From assembly GCA_907163375.1 (NCBI GenBank), contig CAJQUW010009290.1:124001-188000 (forward strand): 64,000 nt of DNA, read 5' to 3'. A program made the translations under genes and the position numbers. This document shows positions 44,220 to 55,763 of the stretch, piece after piece. The stretch's first letter is position 1, and each line of letters begins with the position of its first letter. Under the pieces are notes generated by a model, which was not told the DNA's origin, searched no databases, and saw nothing but the letters and a program-made list of their open reading frames with translations. This DNA is from Prostheceraeus crozeri. Its lineage: Eukaryota; Platyhelminthes; Polycladida; Euryleptidae.

Positions 44220-46212
44220 TTTCATAGTGAATCTCACTTCCGTTTGTGACGTCTCCCCACGGAAAGATTAGCTGCTAAACATATGTGCAGTCTATTTGCT
44301 AAAAAATATTTACAAGTCCGAGCTTTCGCGAGCCGGCTCGCATTGTCAAGGTTTGGCATGAGTGAGGGCACGTTCAATGTCTGGTTATTTCATGTTTTCG
44401 ATTGAGTGCTGGTCTTTCTTTGTTCCTCAATATGATTGGCTTCTGACAGTCTCGTCTCTATCGGTGATCTGCATCTATCAATAATTTCTAGCTAGAAGTC
44501 TGTGATCATCAGATGTCCATGATGGCATTGTTTTGCGTGTTCTGCCAATGCGCTGTCCATGCTATTATTTGATGGGATGCGCTTGTGCTCATTACAGACC
44601 GCTACATAAATAGTTGCACAAAAAAGTCAACCTATCTTCAAATCAAATTTTTGTGTTGAAGTCCTTTTCAATTTTAATAAACGATATACCACATCAAACC
44701 TTATGTTCCACAAATTATTTTGGCGTACATTTTACTTTCTTAAGTGGTCAGTAGGCCTTCTGAAAGAAAATTGAGAGCTTTCTTTGATGCAGGATTTTAG
44801 CATGAAGACGACAGAATTTTTTACTGAAAACTGACAGATATTATGAGCTATAACTCGGCTTCATCCTGATGTAGAGATTTTATGATTGATTGAATGTACA
44901 AAAAGATGCGGTACAAATATGCTGCTGTTACAAACAATGCTGCTAAAAAAGTCTGACATGATCTTTTCATTGATGAAGATTCTCAATTTCAATAAACTTT
45001 ATGCCATGTGAAACGATGTGTTCAGTACTTTGATTTGGCAGAGCGATTAGGTTGTGTCTGGTCAGTTGTGGTCAGCAGACACAAAAGTATGAATTTTTGG
45101 TCAATTCATTCACCGATGCCTACTGACTAAACTACGCAAAACAGAAAATTAAGATTGTCACTATTCAATCAGGCTCGTGTTAAGCTTTCAGATGATATAA
45201 TTTTTTTCGAATTTCGACAACATTTGGTACAGTCTTACTCAATTAACACGTTTGCTTGATTTTTCGCTAACTTTCGCGTTAAAAATGTTTTTAACGGTCA
45301 ACTGCACACAACTTAATAACTTTTGCTGCATTAACGCTGGCGCTTTCAAGTTTGGGTTTAAAAAAATACGCGTGTCATCAGCTCCAAGAATATGTACGTT
45401 TTATCACGATATTCCCATCCGTTCACTGGCAAACTTCACATTCGTTTTGTTCCCATATTCAGCCATCGGGTGAGTCATCATTTCCCTCGGTGGAGGTTAG
45501 GATTTCAAATCCTTGATCTGCGCGCACACAAAGGCTTGGCGTCAGAGTGAGACTCGCCACCTGTTCACAAACAATAGCAATCATGATTTAATCATGAACA
45601 ATTTTTCTAATAACTAATTACTTCATCTAATTAGGCACACCTCACTTTCCTAAACCAAGCAAGTGTCTCGGCTGACCAAATGAATACGTTCAGTTATCAA
45701 TTAAATGAGCTTAACCAGCTTACGGCTAAATTTGATGAGAATAAGCAAGAGATAAAAGAGCTTTTCGGGTTGTGCAACGATTTAGGAAACGGACTGTAAA
45801 TAGAAAAATTGTTAGATTGAAAGATCTTCACGTCTGACATGTGTATCTGCCGTAACACAACTTGCAAGTAAACCGATATACACAATGATGGCGGAGCACG
45901 CAAGACAGTACCAGCATGGACATCTGGCTATCACAGACTTCTAGCTAGAAATTATTGATAGATGCAGATCACCGATAGAGACGAGACTGTCAGAAGCCAA
46001 TCATATTGAAGAACAAAGACCAGCACTCAATCGAAAACATGAAATAACCAGACATTGAACGTGCCCTCACTCATGCCAAACCTTGACAATGCGAGCCGGC
46101 TCGCGAAAGCTCGGACTTGTAAATATTTTTTAGCAAATAGACTGTACATATTTTTAGCAGCTAATCTTTTCTTGGGGAGACGACAGAAACGGAAGTGAGA
46201 TTCACTATGAAA
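44220..46212. mobile_element. 2-kb element with about 300-bp terminal inverted repeats
   Basis: The left arm 44220-44523 starts TTTCATAGTGAATCTCACTT. The right arm 45911-46212 is its complement, ending AAGTGAGATTCACTATGAAA. Shared landmarks include GCGAGCCGGCTCGC, GAACGTGCCCTCACTCATGCC and GACGAGACTGTCAGAAGCC. The 1.4-kb middle has no recognisable transposase. A target duplication is not clear. It is a long-TIR non-autonomous DNA transposon of unknown superfamily. Confidence 0.8.
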
Positions 46213-49200
46213 TTAAATAACCTCCCGTCAGCTGCCATCAACTACGTGTATGTCGTAATGGTCTTCTCACAGCCATCGAATTTATGTTCTGTGTTGCAGG
46301 CGACGATCGTAACGACCTTGCTACAAACTGCAGAGCGAAGTTCATTTTCTAGTTGAGAGATTCAAACAATATTGGTTGGTGACAGCTGATTCATAGATAG
46401 GAAGTCACCACGGAACATACTATGTTTGATGGATTGATGACTATGAAGTCGTTTTCTTATCAAATGAAGTAGTCATGTACCATGTACGTGAAATTGGGGC
46501 GTTTATTCATGAAAATGAGCGGTAAACAGAAGCGCTTAAGTAGCCAAAGCTTTGGTGATAACCCAACGGCAAAAGTCAAACACGCATACTTCAGAAAAAT
46601 TTAAAAAAATCAAGGTGACGCATGTATTATGACAGTGGGTGATCAATTTGATCATCATTCGCATCTTAATAAGGGTTGAGTCAGAAATCGACTGACAAGG
46701 ATATTCGAAACATCCCGACACGTGGCTGTTCTTCATTATATTTATAACTTAAATACATGCAAGATTATCCTCATATCTCAGCAACAAATGTCACTGCTTG
46801 ACGAATGAGTCACACAACTAAGCTACAACGATAGCAGTAATTGAATGACTAAAACAATGCCAACTTCAACTGGCTTCCGGCATCTTTGTGCTTCGACCCG
46901 TATACGTCAGCACTCAAAACTAATAATTTGCTAATTTAAAACCAAAGCACTTCAGATGAAACAGAATATTAAAGATCTAAAAGAATAAAGGCAAAATTAG
47001 TTATCGCCCAATGTTAATATTTTATTCATTTAATTAAATTTAGGCTATTTTAAATTGAGTTCAAACCGTGATACTGCAAGAATTATTCACTGAAAGTTGG
47101 TGATGACCATGTATAAAAAAATAATAGTTAAACACTTGCACAAAAGCTGCATACGACGCATCGTATCCTAAAGTGTGGGGGACAAGCTAAAATTGACATG
47201 TTGTGTAACATAGCATGCAATGCGAGTATTCTTGTCAAGATCTATCACAAATTCCACCGCTGCTGATTGAAAGACATAATAGCATTGACTTATCTATTTT
47301 TCTGCTGAAAGATACTGGTACAATACAGATTACAGAGAACCTACCATAGCCTATCATTTTACCTGTAGATTTAACCATTATGCTGAAAATGGATTATACC
47401 TTTTCAAACTTTGCATGATGATTATGCAATATGATTATAGTTATAGTGACATAATGAAGAACCTTCGAAATGAGGTCACCCATATCGTCGATTTTTTCAA
47501 GAGTCTCTAACTCTTTGGTCTGTAATTTCAAAGATTAGACTTCATATTTTAAAATCTGTGTGATTACATCCAATGTCTCTAGCTAATCCAATAACTGAAA
47601 ATTGGTTTTTAATCTAGGATTTCAACTCACTTCGGAGATCGTAGCTGCATGTTATTTTCCCTGATTTGAGACTCGGAGGAGCAAAAATTATGCATGAACG
47701 TCTGGATGTTTAGAAATTGATCGATTTGACCAAAGTGACGTAGAAACATAAAAGCACTCACATGCTGAAGGGATCGAAAGTGCGATATCGAAGACGTGGA
47801 ACTAAATGAACTGATTCGATCTAGTAAAGCCATATGCCAGGCGATGCAGCCCCATTGTGAGTTTGGAGATGATTATGATCCTTTTGTCAAAAGTCAAGAA
47901 AATTAGCCAAAAATTCTACATTTCGTTTCTGAAGCAATTGTCTTAAAAGAGAGCACTTCTATGTTTACACAATGGATTATTCCTTTGAAACTTTGCAGGC
48001 CTGTCTGCCAAATTCATTATATATGAGCTAATTAATCATCTTCTGACTGAATGAATTCCCAATTTTAGTCATTATTCCGATATGCAGTTCTTTGTCGTCA
48101 TTATTTGCATTTCCGACTATCGTCCGACCGCTGCAGAGCTGCAAGTTAAATCCCTTAGCCATGGCTTATTCGACATTGATTGTAATAGCAATCTTCCTTT
48201 CTTTCTTGATTGAACGCTTCAAAATCTGCAAAATGCATGTATGCCTGCAGGCTAAACTGCTTGATACATCAAACATCAAGATGGACAAAGAGAAGTCAAA
48301 GGGAATCAACAATTAAAAATCATGAAATATTCTTCCTGAGATGATCATCTAGTATTTTCTGTAGTAATAAAAGAAAATGTTGAAAATATGATGTAGACGG
48401 TTTAAATGTGTGTGGGACAAAACTCAACGCTTAAAAAAAGTGGGGGACAATCACCACTGCTTTAGAAACCATGCTCCACGGATGCGTCGCCAATGACCAT
48501 GCACATGACTTCATTTATTTTGAGAAATAGTGTCAAAGAAAAATCATTGACATTTTCGTCACAACAGTCATCAAAGAATTTTTGCACAGCTGCTATTCGA
48601 TTTGAAATCGGTAATTCCTTGGGTTCATTCCATCGCATAAATTTGTATCATGTGTCTATTGAATTACTCACATGTTTTTTAAACTTCATCGCTACTCATT
48701 TCAGATCTCTTCATTCGCATGCATTGTTGCATTTTGTTAGCAATGGATAATTATGACAGCTAACACATCGAATGGACTTAATTACAGCTACAATATATAG
48801 TTTGCATGCTTTTATGTTCGAATGCCATAGGAAACTGCTTAAAATGAAATGGCAGCTATTCAGGTATTTTCCCATCTTCAACTGAGGATGCAATTCAATA
48901 TTTAACCATTATATTTATATAGGATGCTATTGTCAGCTTTTTATAAATGCTTTGACACTAATTTTAAAAAAGGCACAATGCGCGAAACTGTATTGAGTAA
49001 GAGGCTAACGATGTTTCAAAAGAGAAATTCTCATTGACTTTAGAAGCAACAATGCTGATTCAATTATAGTAGCATTTAGTGCTGTGCGCCACCCGACCTA
49101 CACGCACCGGTGGACCGAAGATCTCTGAAGCGTTGCGCTGAAGCAATTATTCAAGCAAATGCGAAATAAAGTTCCTCGCTCTAGATTGTCAGGTGCGATA

Positions 49201-49979
49201 GTCACTTAAAAATCAATATCTTGAAGGTTGGGTCTCCATCTGTCAAAAATGGTGTTCACATTTACTAAAATTCAATGCAAATTTTGTAGAGTTCTAAGAA
49301 ACTTCCAACAGAGCTAAAAAAATTGCAGCAGACTTACATGTACCTCATAGGCCGCTTTTGCAGATACTTGCATTGCAAGAGACTCTCATCATACTTAAGC
49401 CTAATAGTTAAATTGAATCAAAGTCTCTAATGGAATTCTTTAAAGCCTGATTCAAACAGAAATTACATGCATATGCAACAAAAAATGGTAAACAATACAA
49501 TAACCTTTAGTCAATGTTTTAAAAATCACATGTACATTTCGCAAAGGAAGAGCATATTTTTATCTTTATTTTCAAAATGCTTGAAGCAATTCAGGTTCCA
49601 GGAAACTTGTCCTGTTTTTAAATACCTTTTCCAAACATTTATTCTGCTTTTTCGGTAATTTAGAAATATTTATCTTAATAACATATTACACGACTTTATA
49701 GCGTCTTTTAGGTGTTTAGACAGACTTGATAGTCACTACACTTATGGAATTAGGTTCAGCATTCAAAAACGTATAAAGCACGATTGCCGCATGCTAAGTA
49801 ACACAAATATTCAATATCAATTGAATAACAACCGGTATATTGTCAGACGGTAAAAACAACAGTTTTCCCGTAATCTCTTATCTAAAGCAATGTTCTAAAA
49901 CTACTGCAAGCAGATTTTGAACATGGTTTCAAACCGATTAACTATAACCCTGATACTACCCCTATACCTATTTATATAC
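46213..49979. other. about 3.8 kb without recognisable genes
   Basis: No domain-bearing frame on either strand. GTGGGGGACAA occurs at about 47174 and 48453. A minus-strand frame at 47627-47833 ends at a donor-like GTGAGT but lacks an acceptor, so I do not call it. Confidence 0.45.
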
Positions 49980-50645
49980 TACCGAGATGACTCTCCTATA
50001 TAAGTAGTATGAAACAAGTTGGATATCAAAAAGAATGAATATTTGATTATAATCATCCTAACTAAGCGGATATCAAGCTGATTATCAAGGGAATTTCATG
50101 AATTGTATTAAAATGAAAGTCTTTATGAAAGAGTCGCGATATTATTCGTGTTTTCTTGGCTGAATTTTCAAGTTTTTAATTCAATTTTCACAGCATGATT
50201 TGATGATTCACTAAATTTATGTTTCATTTCTAGAATCTGAATAGTGAAGTGGAATCATTTACAGCTTTCAAAGTTAAGTGAAGTCATTTTCTTCGATTAT
50301 GTGATTTTGCTGTGCCAGTGGCAGGTTGCCTGTGATATGATCGCGCTTAAGAAAATACTCTTGAGGTTGAGCATGAAAGTAATAGGAACCCATCGAATTG
50401 CTAATTTAGCAAACATCAAATCTCCAAGGCTGTCATGAGAATCTATGAAATACCATCATTCCTTCTGGATTACAATCATGATCACTCAATTCCGCTGCAA
50501 TTTCTGCAATTCTGCATATCTCACATTTGCTGACAATGCCAGCTGTATCTCCCCTGAGTTCATTTAATAAAATCGAAAGTGTTTACACATTGGAGATTTA
50601 ATAAATGCGGAGTTGCCACTCTACCTAATATACCTACTATATGGT
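49980..50645 (-). repeat. dispersed repeat R, copy B
   Basis: Reverse-oriented counterpart of 17013-17700: GAGATGACTCTCC, GTATGAAACAAGTTGGATATC, CTGCCAGTGGCA-like block, AGTAATAGGAACCCATCGA, CATTCCTTCTGGATTACAATC and CCACTCTACCTA. Non-coding. Confidence 0.7.
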
Positions 50646-50856
50646 GAGAACCATCTTCTGCAAGAGTTGCCCACCGCTTCATCATTGTTATCCTTGGATC
50701 ATGCGGATGATGAAATTATAGTCCGGCAGCCAGAACGAGTTTCTGCAGGGTACGAGGCCGAAAGTGAGACTTTCACAGAATGATGTACACGCTATGACTA
50801 GCAATAATTTCTAGGGAGTCCGCAATACAGATGTTCGTTTTTTTCGATCGTTTATT

Positions 50857-50895
50857 GACGAGATCTTTCGACCGTTCTACACGATCATCGTCAGG
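50857..50895 (-). ncRNA. hammerhead-like ribozyme motif, canonical core
   Basis: Minus strand: CTGACGA (exact CTGANGA core), one base, then stem II GATCG/CGGTC around TGTAGAA, then GAAA. It lies about 20 bp past the end of the endonuclease frame on the same strand as the Penelope element. Stem III is not clear by eye. Hammerheads are known in Penelope-like elements, so this is plausible but unproven. Confidence 0.5.
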
Positions 50896-50913
50896 AAAGT
50901 GACAAGAAGCAAC

Positions 50914-52480
50914 TTACATGAGAACTGTTAACCAAGTTCTAACAGCTTGAAACACAGTTAAAGACACAAAGAAAAAAACTAACTCTGAAGTCACAAAATA
51001 AAAGATAAGGTATGCTACTGAAAAATGATGATGCTTAGTCTTGTTCTGAGACTGAAGACGATGAGACCACAGTGACTCCTTCACAATTCGCCTTCTCCAA
51101 CCCGGCTCCTTGTCCACTATCTCCATCTCGCTCACTGCTACACGATGGTTCGCCTCCACTGCGTGCTGCGCCACTTCCGATCGGAGTACATCCATATTGC
51201 GAATTGAACGCTGATACTCTTTCTGTCTTTCCTCCAATGGGCGTTGGGTCTATCCCACATACATCCAATCGCACCCTTCTTCTCCGCACGGAATCTTGTA
51301 GACTGAACCTTGGCTGGTTCAGGTATCTTCTTGACCAGAAGTGAGCGAAGAGTTGATGTATGGTTTCATGGATACGCTAACATCAACTTCCCGAAGAATC
51401 GAGGCGATCTTCTCTGACACTCCCTTTACATAAGGCATCGAATGCCTTACTCGTGACTCATTCACCTTGCCATCCATCGTTGAATCAGCACAGCGCCACC
51501 AACGTTCGATCTCAGCATCACCATACCCATTGCTCCTGAGTGCTTTCGTCACATGAAGCTTCTCTTCTTCCACGTTGTCAGGTGAACAAACACACTGAGC
51601 TCGGTTAGAAAGGGAACGTACTAGACCTTTGAAGACGCTGCGAGGATGCGACGACTCCCGATGTAGATAGCGATCGGTGTGAGTGTTCTTTCGGAAAACA
51701 GAGAACGTAAAACCTGTTGTTCCACGTAAAATGCTCACATCCAGAAAAGATATACGGTTGTTGACTTCCATTTCCTTGGTAAAGCAAATCGAGTCGCGTA
51801 AAACCATTAAAAACGAGATATAAACTATTAATAAACGAGATAAAGGAGTCCAACTCCTCATCAGAATGAGGCCAAGCTAACAATATGTCGTCCACATATC
51901 TCACCCAGACGCTGGGTATTCGAAGTCCACCAGAAAGAGCACTGTCCATGGCCAACTTTTCAAAGTGAGTCATAAAGAGGTTCGCGGCGACTGGGCCTAG
52001 GCTACTTCCCATAGAGACACCGAACTTCTGAAACGAAAATAGCTGGATGAAAGAACCATTTTGGATAAAGTAATAATTTCTTCCACCGATAATTTCGTCC
52101 GCTCCGACAAGGAGTCATCATGCCTAAGCAACGAACCAAATACTGCAATTGTCTCCTGTATTGGCACGTTCGTGAATAAGGATTTAACATCCAAAGAAAC
52201 CAAATAACCATCGGTCGGATTGAGGTGTTCCAATTTCCTGAGAAGATGAGATGAATTCAAAAGACTCAAAGCCTATCTTCATATATCTGCCAATCTCCTT
52301 GATATAGAATGACAAGACTGTCCCTCATGCAAACAATAGGTCTCATTGGAACCTTTTGTGAAAGGCCAAAAATAGGCATTCAGAGTCAGACAGAGGTGAA
52401 GGTTGTTAATTCACTCCCATACCGATCTTCTGCAATTCACATCAAATAGCGATGTTATGTACTCCTAGAAATTTTGCGAT
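50914..52480 (-). pseudogene. Penelope-like element (RT + GIY-YIG), broken, lineage D
   Basis: Reading right to left: MRPIVCM near 52340, then GYLVSLDVKSLFTNVPIQ (motif A), a frameshift near 52010, GVSMGSSLGPVAANLFM (motif B), WVRYVDDILLAWP (motif C). Another frameshift near 51840 precedes RISFLDVSIL, FRKNTHTDRYLH and a long thumb/linker. The endonuclease part reads IPCGEEGCDWMYVG, an in-frame TAG, then TQRPLEERQKEYQRSIRN, and continues VAQHAVEANHRV. RT catalytic residues are present, but the frameshifts and the stop inside the GIY-YIG motif make it non-functional. Confidence 0.88.
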
Positions 52481-53245
52481 GAATAATAAATTATTTCAAA
52501 ACAAACCTATGCCTACTACGAATCAGCACGTCTGCCGAGTTCTAGTGAGTTGCTCTTTTTGTCAGACAGGATCAAAGAAAACCACATGTAAATCCAATGG
52601 GACGCAGATTGCAGTTTTTGGCTAAAATAAAATGTTCTATGTATTCGCTTATCAACAGGAATGTATTTAGTCTAGAGTCATACTTTTTGGCATGGAATGT
52701 CTTCAGGTCATTTCCTATAATGTGCATGTGCCATTGTCCATGCTTATGATCGGCAATGTATGTGATAATGTGGTTGAATGTGGATAAAGTTGCTCAAAAT
52801 GCTTGTGTTTGCCGACATTAAGAGGCTCGCCACATTCAAATCTGTTTTGTTTTATAGACAGGGATGCATGAACATGAAAGTAAATGACATGAAGACATTC
52901 CTTGCCAAAAATTATGACTCTGAGCTTAGTAGTTTTCGTTTAATCAGAGGAAACATAGAAAATTTCATTTCAGCCAAAAAATGCAATCTGTGTCCCATTG
53001 AATTTACATGTGTTTTTTTATCTTGTCTGACAAGAAGAGGAACTCACTAGAACTCGACAGACGTGCCGATTCGTAGTAGGCATAGGGTGTACATCATTCT
53101 GTGAAAGTCTCACTTTCGGCCTCGTTCCTTGCACAAACTCGTTCTGGCTGCCGGACCATTATCACTGTTATGCATGCTGTACAGCTATGAAATCCGCAGT
53201 TATGTATGCTTTATTAACATAGTACTTATGCGACTAGAGGAAGTA

Positions 53246-53375
53246 GAAGCATCTGGTACGTACCATGCATGCCTGGTTTTGTTGCCAAACAGTAAAAATG
53301 CTACCAAATGAAAAGCAATAAAGCATTTGGTAGCAAGCACTTCATCGGTTTGGCAACGTACGGTTTGCAGTGTAC
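53246..53375. mobile_element. GCTACCAAA-family MITE, partial
   Basis: The right end reads CATCGGTTTGGCAACGTAC..GTTTGCAGTGTA, matching the tip of the element at 7566-8573. Inside, GCTACCAAATG and CATTTGGTAGC are inverted around AAAAGCAATAAAG. The left tip was not found. It lies directly downstream of the SLC22 gene stop. Confidence 0.6.
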
Positions 53376-53420
53376 ATGAGATGTGTGCGACATCGCACTC
53401 AGCCAGACAATGATTGGTTT

Positions 53421-55256
53421 CTACACTATCTCATTCCCAGTGAGACTCTGATTTTGGGTTAATTCTAATTTATTTTCTAGTTTCACCATTTGTCTGGATG
53501 AATTAATGATTATTTCATCATCCTTGAAAGTTTCAGTCAATTTCATGCCTTCATTTGGGATAATGACAGCCGAAAAGTCACTATCTATGTCCGACACAGC
53601 TGAAGTTTTTATATTCAAACATTCTTCGTTTAACCGCTCATCCTCAGTCTGATCTCTGGGTATTGAATACACTGACCATGCTGCCAGGTATGAAAGAAGT
53701 GCGAATACTAGCATGGGAAGACCAGACCACACGTACACATCCAATCGCTCCACAAATGTCGTAAATACGGATCCTAAGCGTCCCAAACCCGTGGCTAATC
53801 CAATGGCTTTGCTACGATATATAGTCGGAAATGATTCAATAGTCAATGCGTAGCACATATTTTGCGCAATTAAAGCACAGCAAAGGACTACGGTAGCCAA
53901 TCCAGCATTCCAAGGTCCCATAATATTTGCTCCACGAAGCCCTGCTCCAATCGTACATAAAATACCGGCAGAAAAAAACACAGTTATGAGGGGACGCCTG
54001 CGATCTAAGAAATGATATAGAAGCTGTTTGAGAATCAAAGCAGGGATACTAAATGAGCAGCCGATAATTGCAACCACGTAAGGATCACTGTGTTCCATTC
54101 TCACTGAATAGTATTGCATTCCTGTGATTGTTCCAATGATGACAACCCAAATGTACAAGAAAAGGAAAATACGTCGTCGAAGGTCTCGGCGAGTAAATAA
54201 GATAATCACATCATTGTCTTTCCATGACGTTTTCTTTTGATCTGTTCGACTGTTTTCCATCGAATAGTGCACCTTCATATTTTCTTCCATCTCCATAAAT
54301 TCTGCATCAGAAAACAGCAACTGCCTTCCATTGAATTTGATGACCTTCCTAACCACTTTAATTCCTTCGTCGATACGATTGGTTGAAAATAACCACTGTG
54401 GACTCTCAAATATCAAACATGTATGAAAAATGGCAAGTCCGAACAACACTGAGTATGCAACGTGCAACAATCGCCAGTTTTGAAGTAGATATGCCTCAAG
54501 GATGGCTATTCCGGGAACCACGAAACTTTCATAAATTCCAAATATAAAACCCAACGTGTTACGATACTTGTTATTGGTGATTTCAGACCAAAGAACCAGT
54601 CCAGGTATCGCAGCGGCATTTATTGCCACTCCGACGCAGAAACGCAGCACTGTGAATATCCATATGTTTGGGGATAATGCGACAGCCATTCCTGATACAA
54701 AAGTGGCCAAACATGTTGCAATACTAGCTGCTTTTCGACCATATCGATCGGCCAGAAAACCTCCAATACATCTGCCTATGATCGCGCCGATGAAATATAC
54801 ACTAGAAGATAGAGGCAAAAGATATTTGCGTTGACAGACCAAGTTGAATTGCTCCGTGTAAGTAAGACGGAAATCAGCTGTTGATTTGTCGTAGAACCAG
54901 CCATTTCGGCAAGGCACAATTTCTCGGCGGTTGATAGACAAATTGACATCGTCAAGGTCACTAAAGTTCTTTCCGATTACTGTGATTGCGTATTGATGAC
55001 AGCTTTGATAATCTGTAGAGTAACTCTCATTATGTAAAGGTCTTGTAGGAATTGCAAGAGAGCGAATGGTTCTTGGCGAATATCCATGCTTTTCTAAGAT
55101 AGGAATAGAGCAGTAATGATTTGGTGTAAGAGAAGCAAGTTGTGGATAAGCAAAAAAGTTTCCGACAGTTGTCATGATTATCAGAAAGAAAGTAAACAAC
55201 TGCCAACGGCCATAAGGACCGATGTATTTCTCAATGACGGTCTCAAAAGAAGGCAT
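53421..55256 (-). CDS. SLC22-type organic ion transporter (MFS), intronless
   Basis: One uninterrupted frame, 611 residues from the ATG at 55256. That start gives MPSFETVIEKYIGPYGRWQL, the usual SLC22 N-terminus; an in-frame ATG 48 codons upstream is less likely. Helix 1 is about residues 20-40, then the large extracellular loop typical of the family (41-147) with Cys and possible N-glycosylation sites at Asn76, Asn97 and Asn105. The MFS signature GRCIGGFLADRYGRKAA is at 161-177. ESPQWL before the central cytoplasmic loop and SFPTIYRSKAIGLATGLGR late in the protein are family hallmarks. About 12 helices are expected in the plasma membrane, moving organic cations, anions or carnitine-like substrates; the substrate cannot be told from sequence. 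No introns or breaks, unlike most animal SLC22 genes. Confidence 0.93.
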   Translation of the reverse strand: MPSFETVIEKYIGPYGRWQLFTFFLIIMTTVGNFFAYPQLASLTPNHYCSIPILEKHGYSPRTIRSLAIPTRPLHNESYSTDYQSCHQYAITVIGKNFSDLDDVNLSINRREIVPCRNGWFYDKSTADFRLTYTEQFNLVCQRKYLLPLSSSVYFIGAIIGRCIGGFLADRYGRKAASIATCLATFVSGMAVALSPNIWIFTVLRFCVGVAINAAAIPGLVLWSEITNNKYRNTLGFIFGIYESFVVPGIAILEAYLLQNWRLLHVAYSVLFGLAIFHTCLIFESPQWLFSTNRIDEGIKVVRKVIKFNGRQLLFSDAEFMEMEENMKVHYSMENSRTDQKKTSWKDNDVIILFTRRDLRRRIFLFLYIWVVIIGTITGMQYYSVRMEHSDPYVVAIIGCSFSIPALILKQLLYHFLDRRRPLITVFFSAGILCTIGAGLRGANIMGPWNAGLATVVLCCALIAQNMCYALTIESFPTIYRSKAIGLATGLGRLGSVFTTFVERLDVYVWSGLPMLVFALLSYLAAWSVYSIPRDQTEDERLNEECLNIKTSAVSDIDSDFSAVIIPNEGMKLTETFKDDEIIINSSRQMVKLENKLELTQNQSLTGNEIV

Positions 55257-55623
55257 GTTAACGTCTACACATTTCAGTTCTGACAAGTGATATAACCGCT
55301 GCAGACATTGCGGTAAGCCTATTATGCACACGCGGTGTCTGTGAGAGTCACGAGTCGCCAATTTAGTTGTTGAGATCTGTCCAATCATAGTCAGCTGCAT
55401 TGCTGCGCATTAATTGCAATTTATGTCATCATTTTCACGACTGAGAAATCCCAGACAGCGAAAAGGCGCCAATTTATAAAAAAAACTACAAGAGGAAACA
55501 AACTAATAGTCATCCATTCTTGACAATATGACTTGATCAACACAATTGCGATTATTATCAAGCAAATAGGATTATCACCACTCCAATTGCATAAGTCTCC
55601 AACAAATATCTTCAGTAAAGAAT

Positions 55624-55679
55624 CTACGGGGGTGCTTTGGGGGGAATTCCCCCCGGCATCGCAACTTGCCCTCCCGTAG
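55624..55679. repeat. nested palindrome around GGGGGGAATTCCCCCC
   Basis: A perfect 16-bp palindrome (55639-55654) sits inside wider inverted arms, CTACGGG (55624-55630) and CCCGTAG (55673-55679). It lies between the divergent SLC22 gene and the hAT fragment. Confidence 0.75.
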
Positions 55680-55763
55680 GAAAATATCACATTTTGCCCA
55701 TATGCTCTCTAGCAAGAAATCTCCATTTCCTTGTCAATATTGTGACAAATTCATCATCTGTGA

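Larger units (their letters stand above)
50800..52515 (-). mobile_element. Penelope-like insertion inside foldback element F
   Basis: Minus-strand retroelement flanked by short inverted ends: CAATAATTTCTAGGGAGT at 50802-50819 and ACTCCTAGAAATTTTGCG at 52461-52478. CTATGACTA (50792-50800) and CTATGCCTA (52507-52515) look like a 9-bp target duplication with one change. The host sequence is recognisable on both sides as element F, so the insertion is younger than F copy 3. Confidence 0.7.
50721..53158. mobile_element. foldback element F, copy 3, split by a Penelope insertion
   Basis: The left tip AGTCCGGCAGCCAGAACGAG (from 50719) and right tip ACTCGTTCTGGCTGCCGGAC (to about 53155) are inverted. 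ATTAT lies immediately outside both tips and may be the target duplication. The left arm runs only to about 50800, where the Penelope copy enters. The element resumes at CCTATGCCTACTACGAATC (52506) and completes the right half, including GTCTGCCGAGTTCTAGT and its inverted partner. Without the insertion it would be about 0.7 kb. Confidence 0.75.

Noticed and set aside
45500-45545. tRNA-like B box (TTTCAAATCC) near 45511
   Set aside because: No A box or foldable cloverleaf at the right distance.
47627-47833. minus-strand frame ending at a donor-like GTGAGT
   Set aside because: No acceptor, no start in context and no recognisable domain.
51035-51289. 84-codon minus-strand frame
   Set aside because: Overlaps the Penelope endonuclease in another frame, so it is a shadow.
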